From assembly GCF_001898325.1 (NCBI RefSeq), contig NZ_MKTR01000002.1, positions 124,001 through 188,000 of the forward strand: a stretch of 64,000 bases of DNA. Direction: 5' to 3'. Below are positions 18,983 through 27,679 of this stretch, in pieces. A program made the translations under genes and the position numbers. How positions within the stretch are numbered: the first letter of the stretch is position 1; each line of letters opens with the position of its first letter. The notes below the pieces were generated by a model. The model was not told the DNA's origin, did not search any database, and saw only the letters and a program-made list of their open reading frames with translations. The stretch comes from Microbacterium sp. 67-17 (GTDB lineage Bacteria > Actinomycetota > Actinomycetes > Actinomycetales > Microbacteriaceae).

Positions 18983-19435
18983 TCAGGCGTAGAGGCGCTG
19001 CAGGCTGCGCAGCACGACCGCAGGCTTGGTGCCGCCCTCGATCTCGATGGTTCCATCGACGACGAGCTGGATGCCGCCGCCGACCTCGACCACCTCGGCG
19101 ATCGTCGCGGTGAGTCGGACGCGCGAACCGGCCGGAACGGGCGAGACGAAGCGCACCTTGTCGAGGCCGTAGTTGACCTTTGTGCCGGCGCCCTGCACAT
19201 CCAACAGATCCACCCACATCGGGATGAACAGCGACAGTGTGAGGAATCCGTGCGCGATCGGGGCGCCGAAGGGTCCCTCCTTCGCGCGCTCGGGGTCGAC
19301 GTGGATCCACTGGTGGTCGTCGGTGGCATCAGCGAAGGTGTTGATGCGCTCCTGGGTGACCTCGAACCAGTCGGAGTAGCCGAGGTCGGTCCCGACAAGG
19401 GTGGGCAGGTCGGCGAAGGCGACGGTGGTCGTCAT
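18983..19435 (-). CDS. MaoC-family enoyl-CoA hydratase (CouM-like)
   Basis: A 150-residue hot-dog-fold hydratase. The catalytic Asp/His pair is in DATDDHQWIHVDPERA (about 36-51), followed by the overhang stretch GPFGAPIAHGFLTLSL. It would add water to p-coumaroyl- or feruloyl-CoA, giving the beta-hydroxyacyl-CoA. It lies 79 nt upstream of the ligase and 28 nt downstream of the amidohydrolase. MaoC enzymes of this size act as homodimers in the cytosol. Confidence 0.85.
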   Translation of the reverse strand: MTTTVAFADLPTLVGTDLGYSDWFEVTQERINTFADATDDHQWIHVDPERAKEGPFGAPIAHGFLTLSLFIPMWVDLLDVQGAGTKVNYGLDKVRFVSPVPAGSRVRLTATIAEVVEVGGGIQLVVDGTIEIEGGTKPAVVLRSLQRLYA

Positions 19436-19463
19436 AATGTCTCCTTGGGTGTGGTGCAGATGG

Positions 19464-20360
19464 TCACGCGAGGGACGTCAGCCCCAGCAGTCGGGCGGCG
19501 TTGGCCTTGAGGATGCCGGGCATCACCTCGGGCTTGAGAGCGGTCTTCTCGGCATCGCTGAGCCAGCGATCTGGAGTCAGCAGCGGGAAGTCGGAGCCGA
19601 AGAGGATGCGGTCTTTGAGGTAGGAGTTCGCTGCGCGCACGAGCTGCTCGGGGAAGTACTTCGGACTCCAGCCCGACAGGTCGATCCACGTGTTGTGCTT
19701 GTGGGTCGCCACCGAGAGCGCCTCGTCCTGCCACGGTACTGACGGGTGGGCCATGATGATCTGGAGCCCGGGAAAGTCCGCGGCGACCCCGTCGAGCAGC
19801 ATCGGGTTGGACAGGCCGAGGCGGAAGCCGCGACCCCCCGGCATCCCCGCGCCGATACCGGTCTGGCCGGTGTGGAACAGGGCGACGACGCCGGCATCCT
19901 CAAGCGCGGCGTACAGTGGCGCGTATGCGGGCTCGCTTGGGTCGAAGCCCTGGACCGTGGGGTGGAACTTGAAGCCGCGCACACCGTGGTCCTCGATCAG
20001 GCGCCGCGCCGTATCCACCGCGGTAGCACCCTTACGGGGGTCAACCGACCCGAACGGGATGAGGACGTCGTTGTTGCGCGCGGCCCCTTCGGCGATCTCG
20101 ACGCTCGAGATCGGTGGATGCCCGAGGTGGGACTCGGAGTCGACGGTGAACACCACGGCTGCCATCTGGCGCTCGCGGTAGTACTGCGCGATCGAGTCGA
20201 GGTCGGGGCGGGGGCCGTCGGTACGGAAGTACTTCGAGGCGGCCTCGGCGAGGTCATCCGGAAGCGACGAGTGTCCGTGCGCGTCGATCTCGATGTGCAC
20301 ATGCACATCGATGGCCCTCAGGGCCTCGACATCGATCGCCGGCTCGTAGCGGGTGGTCAC
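19464..20360 (-). CDS. Amidohydrolase, probable beta-ketoacyl(aryl) hydrolase (CouO-like)
   Basis: A 298-residue amidohydrolase-2 protein with a complete metal site: His20 and His22 (DVHVHIE), His163 (FHTG), His205 (AHPS) and Asp257 (FGSDFP). In R. jostii RHA1, CouO is an amidohydrolase-fold protein needed to cleave the beta-keto intermediate of p-coumarate, with Asp257 important. The same residue number here supports orthology. It would release 4-hydroxybenzoate or vanillate from the beta-ketophenylpropionyl intermediate. GTG start overlaps the SDR stop (GTGA), so the two steps are translationally coupled. Confidence 0.82.
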   Translation of the reverse strand: MTTRYEPAIDVEALRAIDVHVHIEIDAHGHSSLPDDLAEAASKYFRTDGPRPDLDSIAQYYRERQMAAVVFTVDSESHLGHPPISSVEIAEGAARNNDVLIPFGSVDPRKGATAVDTARRLIEDHGVRGFKFHPTVQGFDPSEPAYAPLYAALEDAGVVALFHTGQTGIGAGMPGGRGFRLGLSNPMLLDGVAADFPGLQIIMAHPSVPWQDEALSVATHKHNTWIDLSGWSPKYFPEQLVRAANSYLKDRILFGSDFPLLTPDRWLSDAEKTALKPEVMPGILKANAARLLGLTSLA

Positions 20361-21274
20361 CGCTGCAACTCCTCCGGGAGCGGCGGGAAGGTCTCACCCA
20401 CGGACTGCAGCTGCCCGTCGAACAGTTCGTGCGCCTCAGCCTGCAGGGCCTCGGTGCTCCACCCGCCCTCGTGGTAGGCCGTCACGACCGGCTCGGGGTG
20501 GGACCACAGTTGGATTCGGTCTCCGCCCACGCCGATTGCCTGTCCGGTGATGTGGGCGGCGTCGTCGGAGGCGAGGTAGGCGATCACTCCCGCAACATCC
20601 TCGGAAGTTCCGAAGCCGAGGTCGTGCCGGAAGAACGCGGGCATGGTCTCACCGCGCTCGGAAGCCTCGACTGCCGCGGCGAAGTAGGGCACCGTGGCCG
20701 TCATGGCAGTGGCGGCCACGGGGATCACGGCGTTGGCGGTGATCCCGGCCTTCTTCAGCTCGAGTGCCCACGTGCGCACCATGCCGACGATTCCGGCCTT
20801 GGCGGCGGCGTAGTTGGTCTGCCCGAAGTTGCCGCGCTGGCCGGTGGGGGAACCGATGCAGATGATGCGGCCGGGCTTGCCGGCCTCACGCAGGTGCGTG
20901 GCCACTTCGCGCACGCACGTGAAGGTGCCGCGCAGGTGGACGCCGATGACGGTGTCGAAGTCCTCGTCGGTCATCTTCCACAGGGTCTTGTCGCGCAGCA
21001 CGCCGGCATTGGTGACGAGGATGTCGACACCGCCGAAGCTATCCAGCGCGGCGGCGAGCAGCTTCTGCGCGGTCTCGGTGGGTCCGACGGGAGCAACGAC
21101 AGCCGTAGCCCGGCCGCCCTCGGCCTCGATCGTGGCGACAGCGTCAGCAGCAGTCTGCTCATCGACGTCGTTGATCACGACAGCCGCTCCCTGCCGGGCG
21201 AGCTCCTGAGCGTAGGCAAGGCCGAGGCCCCTGCCCGACCCGGTGACGATGGCGACTTTGCCCTGCAGCGACAT
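20357..21274 (-). CDS. SDR-family 3-hydroxyacyl-CoA dehydrogenase (CouN-like)
   Basis: A 305-residue SDR of the peroxisomal multifunctional-enzyme type. It shows the cofactor motif TGSGRGLG (11-18), Asp36 for NAD preference (INDVDE), TNAG at 88-91, and catalytic Ser142, Tyr155, Lys159 (YAAAK). The C-terminal extension after the core (LWSHPEPVVTAYHEGGW) is characteristic of 3-hydroxyacyl-CoA dehydrogenases of this group. It is the first gene of the SDR-amidohydrolase-MaoC-ligase unit. A sequence shared with the couR promoter (TCAACGATTG) lies 75 nt upstream. Confidence 0.85.
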   Translation of the reverse strand: MSLQGKVAIVTGSGRGLGLAYAQELARQGAAVVINDVDEQTAADAVATIEAEGGRATAVVAPVGPTETAQKLLAAALDSFGGVDILVTNAGVLRDKTLWKMTDEDFDTVIGVHLRGTFTCVREVATHLREAGKPGRIICIGSPTGQRGNFGQTNYAAAKAGIVGMVRTWALELKKAGITANAVIPVAATAMTATVPYFAAAVEASERGETMPAFFRHDLGFGTSEDVAGVIAYLASDDAAHITGQAIGVGGDRIQLWSHPEPVVTAYHEGGWSTEALQAEAHELFDGQLQSVGETFPPLPEELQR

Positions 21275-21339
21275 GGCGCTCCCTTTGCTTCTCGAGGCAC
21301 TCCGGCCGTGGCCGACTGCGCCTAGTCAATCCGATTTCA

Positions 21340-21366
21340 TTGCAATAGTCAACGATTGATGTTTGC
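21340..21366. promoter_or_regulatory. Candidate CouR/MarR site upstream of the hydroxycinnamate operon
   Basis: An AT-rich island between the SDR start and the acyl-CoA dehydrogenase stop contains CAAT-N8-ATTG (21343-21358), including TCAACGATTG at 21349-21358, which recurs exactly at 22596-22605. Confidence 0.5.
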
Positions 21367-21386
21367 CAGCGTGAGGCTGGCGAGGT

Positions 21387-22556
21387 TCAGCGCTCGCGCG
21401 TGAGGCGGCGACCGATGATCTCTTTCATGATCTCGGTGGTCCCGCCGTAGATCGTCGCGACGCGGGAGTCCAGGTAGTCGCGGGCGACGGGGTACTCGCG
21501 GGTGTAGCCGTACCCCCCGTGGAGCTGAAGAGCGCGGGAGATGACCTCCTGGTGAAGTTCAGTCACCCACCACTTGGCCATCGCAGCAGTCACTTCATCG
21601 AGCTGGCCGTGGGCCGCGTCAAGGATGCAGCGGTCGACGAACACCTGCGCGACTTCGATCTGCGTCGCAAGCTCTGCCAGGTAGAAGCGGTTGGCCTGGA
21701 AGTCCGCGATCCGCTGACCGAACGCCGTCCGCTGCGTCGCGTACTCAAGGGCCTGCTCGAAGGTCGCGCGCATCCGTGCCATCGACGTCACTGCGATGTG
21801 CAAGCGCTCGATCGGCAGATTGTGGCGCAGCTGCATCCACCCGTCGCCGGGCTTTCCGAGCACGTTCTCAGCGGGCACTCGCACCTCAGCGAACGAGAGC
21901 TCGGCGGTGTCTTGTGCGCCGAGGCCGATCTTCTTCAGAGGGCCGCTGCGGGTGAAGCCGGGCATGCCCTCCTCCACGACCAGAAGGCTGAATCCGGCGC
22001 GACCGGCATCGGGATCCGTGCGTGCAACCACGATCACGAAATCTGCCAGGAGCCCGTTGGAGATGAAGGTCTTGGAACCGGTGAGGATGAAATCGTCGCC
22101 GTCGGCTCGCGCCGTCGTTGAAATGGATGCGAGATCTGACCCCGTTCCCGGCTCGGTCATCGCGATGGCACCGATCTGCTCGCCCGCGACCAGCGGGGTT
22201 AGCCAGCGGTCTTGTTGCTGCTCCGAGCCGAATGCGATCAGGTAGGGAGCGATGAGGTCGTTGATGCCGCACAGCGACATCGAGACCGCTGTCGCGCCGG
22301 CGGAGGCGAGCTCCTCGATCATGATCGCGTTATAGCGGAAGTCGTCGACGTCTCCGCCTCCGGTGCGAGCGGGTGCCGAGATGCCGAGCAGTCCGGTCTC
22401 GCCAGCCTTCGCGAAGAGGCTTCGATCGACGCGCCCGGCTTCGGTCCAGGCATCCAGGTGCGGAGATACCTCGCGCTGCACGAAGCGACGCACGGTGTCC
22501 CGGAAGTCGTCGTGGGATTCGTCGAAGATTGTGCGGGGCACTGCGACGCTGCTCAT
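21387..22556 (-). CDS. Acyl-CoA dehydrogenase
   Basis: A 389-residue FAD-dependent acyl-CoA dehydrogenase. The FAD-binding signatures are AIAMTEPGTGSDLASIST and FISNGLLADFVIVVART. The C-terminal helical bundle ends with HGGYGYTREYPVARDYLD and YGGTTEIMKEII. ATG 22556 was taken; a GTG at 22583 is possible. In this cluster it could dehydrogenate arylpropionyl-CoA (for example from dihydroferulate) to the cinnamoyl-CoA handled by the MaoC hydratase, widening the pathway beyond the usual cou set. That role is inferred. Confidence 0.88.
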   Translation of the reverse strand: MSSVAVPRTIFDESHDDFRDTVRRFVQREVSPHLDAWTEAGRVDRSLFAKAGETGLLGISAPARTGGGDVDDFRYNAIMIEELASAGATAVSMSLCGINDLIAPYLIAFGSEQQQDRWLTPLVAGEQIGAIAMTEPGTGSDLASISTTARADGDDFILTGSKTFISNGLLADFVIVVARTDPDAGRAGFSLLVVEEGMPGFTRSGPLKKIGLGAQDTAELSFAEVRVPAENVLGKPGDGWMQLRHNLPIERLHIAVTSMARMRATFEQALEYATQRTAFGQRIADFQANRFYLAELATQIEVAQVFVDRCILDAAHGQLDEVTAAMAKWWVTELHQEVISRALQLHGGYGYTREYPVARDYLDSRVATIYGGTTEIMKEIIGRRLTRER

Positions 22557-22580
22557 GATGAGGATTGTGTCGGGCTTCAC

Positions 22581-22607
22581 CAATAATTGTCAAGTTCAAC
22601 GATTGTG
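22581..22607. promoter_or_regulatory. Divergent promoter/operator between acyl-CoA dehydrogenase and MarR genes
   Basis: CAATAATTG and TCAACGATTG (22596-22605) sit side by side in the 79 nt divergent gap. TTGACA on the minus strand (about 22588-22593) could be the -35 box for the acyl-CoA dehydrogenase. The TCAACGATTG block is identical to that at 21349. Confidence 0.5.
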
Positions 22608-22635
22608 TTCCGCAGCAAATGGTTAGAATGGCGGC

Positions 22636-23136
22636 GTGTCCACAGCAAACGACCAGCAGCGGCCGGTCGAGAACTCCGTTCGGTCTGAGCGGTTGTGGCG
22701 AACTACGGTCGGCGATGACCTTGCCTTTCTTCTCGCGCGTGCCAACGCGGTCTCGGTTTCACGGGTCAATAGCGCGTTGCAGGCGGTAGAACTTCGCGTT
22801 CGCGGCTATTCGGTGCTCTCGATCGCGGCCAACGATGCTCGTCCCTCTCAGCGGGAGTTGTCCGAGTTCCTTCGCCTGGACCCGAGCCAGATTGTTGCGC
22901 TGATCGATGAGCTTCAGGCGCGGGGGCTCGTCGAGAGGGAACCCGATCCGAACGACCGTCGAGCCAACGTGGTGGTGGCGACGTCTGCCGGGCGCGAGCT
23001 GCTCGTCCAGGCGCGTGAACTTGCGAGGCAGGCGGAGGACGAGATGTTCGCTGCGCTACCGGCGCCCGAGCGTGACGCGCTCGCACACGCGTTGAGGGTG
23101 ATGGCAGGCGCAATTCCGGGTACAGAGGTGTGCTGA
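22636..23136 (+). CDS. MarR-family regulator (CouR-like)
   Basis: A 166-residue winged-helix protein. The recognition region is PSQRELSEFLRLDPSQIVAL, and the wing contains EREPDPNDRRANVVVAT. It is divergent from the acyl-CoA dehydrogenase and lies at the head of the hydroxycinnamate genes; MarR proteins (CouR, FerC, HcaR) repress such operons and release on binding hydroxycinnamoyl-CoA. The repeated TCAACGATTG element at its own and the SDR promoter is a good candidate site. GTG start. It converges on pobA with a 25 nt gap. Confidence 0.88.
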   Translation: MSTANDQQRPVENSVRSERLWRTTVGDDLAFLLARANAVSVSRVNSALQAVELRVRGYSVLSIAANDARPSQRELSEFLRLDPSQIVALIDELQARGLVEREPDPNDRRANVVVATSAGRELLVQARELARQAEDEMFAALPAPERDALAHALRVMAGAIPGTEVC

Positions 23137-23161
23137 ACCTCTGGCCGCCGCCTCACTCCTT

Positions 23162-24337
23162 TTACGCGAACGCCCAGCCCGTGTAGGCCTCCGCGAGGTA
23201 GGTCTGGCCCGCTTCGGACTCGACGACCGAACGCAGCTCGCCGATCTGGCGACGGCGATCGAAGTCGGATGCCTCGGGGGTCAGGTGCAGCATGCTCGTC
23301 ATCCACCACGAGAAGTGCTGCGCTTTCCAGATGCGCTGCAGGGCCGTCTCGGCGTAGGAGTCCAGCAGTCGCTCGTCGCCCTCGTTCAGCAGCGCGCCGA
23401 GCGCGCGGTCGAGCAACACGACGTCGGCCACGGCGAGGTTCATACCCTTGGCGCCCGTCGGGGGAACGGTGTGGGCGGCATCCCCGACGAGGGCGGCGCG
23501 TCCGCGTCGCAACTCATACGAAACGAAGCTGCGGAACCTCAGCACGTCGCGCTGGAAGATCGGTCCCTCTTGCAGCGTCGTGCCGGGAACGCACGATTGC
23601 AGGGTCTCCCAGATCTCGGCCTCGCTCATGACGGTGGGGTCGGTTTCGGGATCGCACTGGAAGTACATGCGCTGCACGGTGGCGCTGCGCTGGCTGATGA
23701 GCGCGAAGCCGTTGGGGGAGTTGCTGTAGATCAGCTCCTCGGAGCTCGGCGGCGCTTCGCACAGGATGCCGAACCAGGCGAAGGGGTACTCGCGGAAGTA
23801 CCCACCTGTCGACGATCCCGTGACGGCGGCGCGCACCAGGCTACGGGAGCCATCGCCGCCGACGATGAAGTCGGCCTCGATTTCGAGCGGCGAGCCGTCA
23901 GGGTTCGTCGCAAACACACGGGGCCGATCGGTCTCAATGTCCTCGACGCGGTCGACGGTGACACCGAACCGCAGGTCCTGCCCCGCTGCCAGGCGCACAG
24001 CGATCATGTCGATGAGGGCCTCGTGCTGCGGGAAGAGCCAGACGCTGCGGCCCGTGAGTGCCGGGAAGTCGATGCGGTGGCCCTCGCCCTGGAAGCGCAG
24101 CTCGATGCCGTCGTGGCGCTGACCCACCGTCTTCACGCGCGGTGAAGCGCCGGTCTCGTCGAGCAGCTGCACGGTGGGGTACTCGAGGATGCCGGCGCGG
24201 ATCGTCTTCTCGATCTCTTCGCGCGAGCGCTGGTCGAGCACGATCGATTCGATGCCTCGGGCGGCGAGGAGGTGTGAGAGCAGCAGGCCGGCGGGGCCGG
24301 CGCCGACGATGGCTACCTGAGTGCGGATGGTTGACAT
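23162..24337 (-). CDS. pobA: 4-hydroxybenzoate 3-monooxygenase
   Basis: A 391-residue class A flavoprotein hydroxylase converting 4-hydroxybenzoate to protocatechuate with NAD(P)H and O2. It has GAGPAG at 12-17, the DG motif in VGGDGSRS (about 160-166) and the GD motif GDAAHTVPPTGAKGMNLA from 285. Length and the substrate-pocket stretch SNSPNGFALISQRS match PobA. GAAGGAG precedes ATG 24337. Its product joins protocatechuate from the vanillate route, so ring cleavage genes must lie elsewhere. The IclR gene immediately upstream is its likely regulator (PobR type). Confidence 0.95.
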   Translation of the reverse strand: MSTIRTQVAIVGAGPAGLLLSHLLAARGIESIVLDQRSREEIEKTIRAGILEYPTVQLLDETGASPRVKTVGQRHDGIELRFQGEGHRIDFPALTGRSVWLFPQHEALIDMIAVRLAAGQDLRFGVTVDRVEDIETDRPRVFATNPDGSPLEIEADFIVGGDGSRSLVRAAVTGSSTGGYFREYPFAWFGILCEAPPSSEELIYSNSPNGFALISQRSATVQRMYFQCDPETDPTVMSEAEIWETLQSCVPGTTLQEGPIFQRDVLRFRSFVSYELRRGRAALVGDAAHTVPPTGAKGMNLAVADVVLLDRALGALLNEGDERLLDSYAETALQRIWKAQHFSWWMTSMLHLTPEASDFDRRRQIGELRSVVESEAGQTYLAEAYTGWAFA

Positions 24338-24405
24338 GGCGTCTCCTTCGACGGATGCGGGTCTTCGCCGAGTCTGCCTCAAGCCGTCAGGAGTGGCCCA
24401 AAGAT

Positions 24406-24420
24406 TCCCATTGAACGGGA
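24406..24420. promoter_or_regulatory. TCCC-N7-GGGA inverted repeat between pobA and iclR
   Basis: Short inverted repeat about 70 nt before the pobA start and 10 nt after the IclR stop; plausible binding site for the adjacent IclR protein. No promoter boxes are clear. Confidence 0.3.
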
Positions 24421-24429
24421 GTGCGGGTA

Positions 24430-25182
24430 TCAGAGACGCTGCCGTCGAAGATCGCTCTCGATCCCCGCGACGGCGCTGCGCAGCGCGGCAACCGACGGTG
24501 TCGGATCAGCATCGCGGGGAAGCACGACAGATAACGCGGCGACGACCTCGCCCTCGTGGCGAAGCGGCACTGCCACACCCGTGGAGACGGACTGGATCGA
24601 GCCGGGAGCGATAGCGACGCCGTCACGCCGGATCGCCGCTATGGCGCGCTCCAGCGTCCGCGGATCGGTGATGGTTTCGCGTGAGACCGCGCGCAACGGA
24701 CTGCCCAGGACGCTCGCGCGAACCGCTGCGGGTGCATAGGCGAGCAGCACGAGGCCCGACGAGGAGGCGTGCAGCGGAAGCCTGCCGGCGATGCGGGTGA
24801 TGTTGGCACCGGCATCCGGATGCGAGAGGCGTTCGATGAAGAGTGCCTCATCCTTTTCTCGGACGGCGAGCTGCGTGTGCTCGCGGATCGTGGCTTGCAC
24901 CGTCTCCATGTGGGGGAGGGCCGCGGTGCGCAGGCGCAGCGCCGAGGATCCGCGCAGGGCCAGCTCCCACAGGCGCATACCGAGGCGCACCTGTGCGTCC
25001 TCGTCGCGATCGAGCAGACCTGCCGAGACCAGGTCATCGACAATGCGATGCGCGCTGGATGACGGGAGCCCGGACCGCCGCCCGATCTCGGATGCCGACT
25101 GCACCGTCCGCTCGGAGGTGAACGTCTCCAGAACACGCACAATGCGCTCGGTCATCGAGTCACCGGTGGGCGAATTCGCCAT
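24430..25182 (-). CDS. IclR-family transcriptional regulator (PobR-like)
   Basis: A 250-residue IclR protein: N-terminal winged helix (SASEIGRRSGLPSSSAHRIVDDL, about 29-50) and a C-terminal effector-binding GAF-like domain (RLPLHASSSGLVLLAY and GVAIAPGSIQSVSTGVAVPL). It lies 92 nt upstream of pobA in the same orientation, and IclR proteins (PobR, PcaU, PcaR) commonly activate 4-hydroxybenzoate and protocatechuate genes. Regulation of pobA is therefore the best guess. The gene is divergent from a quinone-reductase-like gene across 110 nt. Confidence 0.88.
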   Translation of the reverse strand: MANSPTGDSMTERIVRVLETFTSERTVQSASEIGRRSGLPSSSAHRIVDDLVSAGLLDRDEDAQVRLGMRLWELALRGSSALRLRTAALPHMETVQATIREHTQLAVREKDEALFIERLSHPDAGANITRIAGRLPLHASSSGLVLLAYAPAAVRASVLGSPLRAVSRETITDPRTLERAIAAIRRDGVAIAPGSIQSVSTGVAVPLRHEGEVVAALSVVLPRDADPTPSVAALRSAVAGIESDLRRQRL

Positions 25183-25292
25183 GCCGACAGCTTGGCATGC
25201 GCCGTTCGGTCGCGCAGCGGTCGAGTCATCCCTACGGATCTGCAGAGCCCTCTCTCGGTCCGCAGGGCGACGGGCGTGGCTAGGCTCGAGGT

Positions 25293-26207
25293 ATGAGCCG
25301 CGCAGCGATGTACAACGAAGTCGGGGGACCGGAAGTCCTGTTCGTCACCGAGGCCGAGGAGCCCTCCCCGGGCGCACGGAAGGTGCTGGTCGCCGTTCAA
25401 GCTGCCGGGCTGAACCCCTACGATGCCAAGGCTCGTGGCGGACTCATTCCGTCGGATGCCCCGTTCCCGCGACGGATCGGTGGAGACTTCGCCGGCTCAG
25501 TCCTTGCAGCCGGTGAGGGGGCTGCCTACCCGGATGGCACGCCGGTTGCTGTCGGGGATGCCGTCATGGGTCGCGCTGCGGGTGCGATCGCCGAGCAGGT
25601 GATCGCGAATGCCGCAGAGATCGCACGGCGGCCGGAGGGGCTCGCGGTCGAGGTGGCGGGTGGCCTGCATGTTGCCGGTCTCACGGCGGTTTCGTGTCTG
25701 GCTACGGTGCCGGTCGGCGAGGACGATGTCGTGCTGGTGGGCGGCGCGAGCGGCGCTGTCGGTCTCGTGGCGTCGCAGCTTGCGATCGCCCGCGGCGCGC
25801 GGGTGATCGGTTCGGCATCCGTGGCCAACCACGACTTCTTGCGGTCGCTCGGGATCGAGCCGGTTGAGTACGGCGAGGGGCTCGCCGAGCGAGTGCGCCA
25901 TCTCGGCGAGATCACCGCGGTCATGGACTGCCACGGCCGCGACGCACTGGATGCGGGAATCGAACTTGGCGTCTCGGTCGACCGCATGGTCGCGATCGCC
26001 GCCTACGCGGCCCTCGATGAGCTGGGAGTGCACAACGTCGAGCGTGCAGCCCGCACGCCCGAGAACCTGAGGGCCCTCGGCGAAGACATTGCCGCCGGCA
26101 GAATCGTCTTCCCCGTCGTGGCGACCTACCCGCTCGATGAGGTGGTGGCAGCGTTCCAGGCGCTCGAGTCCTCGCACGAACCGGGCAAGATCGTCATCCT
26201 TCCCTGA
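25293..26207 (+). CDS. Zinc-free MDR oxidoreductase (quinone oxidoreductase family)
   Basis: A 304-residue NADP-dependent medium-chain reductase of the QOR/zeta-crystallin type. The N-terminal GroES-like domain has AAGLNPYDAKARGG and GGDFAGSV, with no zinc cysteines; the nucleotide fold carries VLVGGASGAVGLVASQLA. The family reduces quinones or enones. Its place beside aromatic catabolic genes suggests detoxifying quinones or reducing a conjugated intermediate, but no pathway step demands it. Confidence 0.83.
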   Translation: MSRAAMYNEVGGPEVLFVTEAEEPSPGARKVLVAVQAAGLNPYDAKARGGLIPSDAPFPRRIGGDFAGSVLAAGEGAAYPDGTPVAVGDAVMGRAAGAIAEQVIANAAEIARRPEGLAVEVAGGLHVAGLTAVSCLATVPVGEDDVVLVGGASGAVGLVASQLAIARGARVIGSASVANHDFLRSLGIEPVEYGEGLAERVRHLGEITAVMDCHGRDALDAGIELGVSVDRMVAIAAYAALDELGVHNVERAARTPENLRALGEDIAAGRIVFPVVATYPLDEVVAAFQALESSHEPGKIVILP

Positions 26208-26216
26208 CGACGAACC

Positions 26217-27593
26217 TCAGGCGCGCCAGACCGTCTTCAGGTTCATGAACTCACGGATGCCGGCAGCGGCAAGCTCTCGCCCGACGCCAGAGTTCTTGAT
26301 GCCCCCGAACGGCAATTCCGGGTGCGAGACGGTCATGCCGTTGACGAACACGGCGCCGGCTTCGAGGCGGTCGATGAACCACTCGATCTCGTCGTCGTCG
26401 GTGCTCCACAGCGAGGAGGACAGCCCGAACGTCGTCGCGTTGGCGATTTCGACGGCCTCCTCACGGGAGTCGACGCGAAACACCGTGGCCACCGGGCCGA
26501 AGGCCTCCTCCTGGAACAGGCGCATATCCCGCGTGACACCGGCGAGGACCGTCGGCGGGTAGAACCAGCCCGGTCGGTCGGGGACCGAGCCGCCGGTCAA
26601 CGCCTCGGCGCCGTGCGAGAGGGCATCATCGACGAGCTCAGCGAGTTCGTCCCGGCCGCTCTCGGTCGCAACGGGGCCCACGTCGGTGCCCTCGTCGAGG
26701 GGGTCGCCAACGCGCAGCGCTGCGGTCTTCTCCACGAACCGTGCCACGAAATCGTCGTAGACGTCGGTGTGGACGATGAACCGCTTGGCAGCGATGCAGG
26801 ACTGTCCGTTGTTCTGGTTGCGCGCGGTCACCGCGACCGATGCCGCGGCCTCGAGATCCGCTGTCGGCATCACGACGAACGGATCCGAGCCGCCGAGCTC
26901 GAGCACGACGTGCTTGACCTCGCTGCCCGCGATCGACGCCAGAGAGCGGCCCGCAGGTTCTGATCCGGTGAGGGTGGCCGCGACCACCCGGGAGTCGCGC
27001 AGGACCCGCTCTACTCCGGATGCCGGGATGAGCAGCGTGTGGAACGAGCCGACGGGGAACCCGGCGCGCTCGAACAGGGTGTCGAGGTAGAGCGCCGAGC
27101 GGGGAACGTTCGAAGCGTGCTTGAGTAGCCCCGTATTGCCGGCCATGAGTGCCGGGGCGGCAAAGCGCATGACCTGCCACAGCGGATAGTTCCACGGCAT
27201 GACGGCGAGCACGATGCCCAGCGGCGCCCAGCGGGTTCCGGCCGCGGACGCCTTCACCGAGGACGGGTCAGCGAGCGTCTCGGCTGCGAGGAAGTCCTCG
27301 GCGTTGTCGGCGTAGAACCGGCATCCCCGAGCGCACTTGAGTACCTCTGCGCGAGACTGGGCGAGGGGACGCCCCATCTCGATCGTGATGGTGCGCGCCA
27401 TCTCGTCGGCATCAGCCTCCAGCAGTTCGGCGGCGCGGCGCATCCATCCTGCGCGCTCAGCGAACGTCGTGTCGCGCAGGGCGACGAACGCCGACTGTGC
27501 GGCAGCAATGCGGCGCTCGACCTCGGCCTCATCGTGAGGCTCGAAGGTTTCGATGACTTCGCCGGTCGCAGGATTTGTCACTGCAATGGCCAT
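26217..27593 (-). CDS. Succinate-semialdehyde dehydrogenase-type aldehyde dehydrogenase
   Basis: A 458-residue NAD(P)-dependent ALDH with Glu232 (LELGGSDPF) and nucleophile Cys266 in NQNNGQSCIAAKRF, the pattern of actinobacterial GabD1-type succinate-semialdehyde dehydrogenases. Length is typical. It converges on the quinone-reductase gene with 9 nt between stops and lies 87 nt downstream of purU copy 2. It may finish catabolism of a C4 semialdehyde from ring cleavage or of GABA; the neighbourhood does not decide. Confidence 0.85.
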   Translation of the reverse strand: MAIAVTNPATGEVIETFEPHDEAEVERRIAAAQSAFVALRDTTFAERAGWMRRAAELLEADADEMARTITIEMGRPLAQSRAEVLKCARGCRFYADNAEDFLAAETLADPSSVKASAAGTRWAPLGIVLAVMPWNYPLWQVMRFAAPALMAGNTGLLKHASNVPRSALYLDTLFERAGFPVGSFHTLLIPASGVERVLRDSRVVAATLTGSEPAGRSLASIAGSEVKHVVLELGGSDPFVVMPTADLEAAASVAVTARNQNNGQSCIAAKRFIVHTDVYDDFVARFVEKTAALRVGDPLDEGTDVGPVATESGRDELAELVDDALSHGAEALTGGSVPDRPGWFYPPTVLAGVTRDMRLFQEEAFGPVATVFRVDSREEAVEIANATTFGLSSSLWSTDDDEIEWFIDRLEAGAVFVNGMTVSHPELPFGGIKNSGVGRELAAAGIREFMNLKTVWRA

Positions 27594-27679
27594 GAGCTGC
27601 CTCTTCCTCGAGATAGGGGACTCCGCGAGCCTATCCGGCGCTTCGGTGTCGCGACAATGTGCCCCGTGGGGCCGAACGG

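Noticed and set aside
17503..19510. Long plus-strand frames opposite the CoA ligase and MaoC genes
   Set aside because: The minus-strand genes have full motif sets and ribosome sites; the plus frames do not.
25200..25230. GTTCGGTCGCGC near 25215 as another REP-like copy
   Set aside because: Only one short half matches; no second arm or loop follows.
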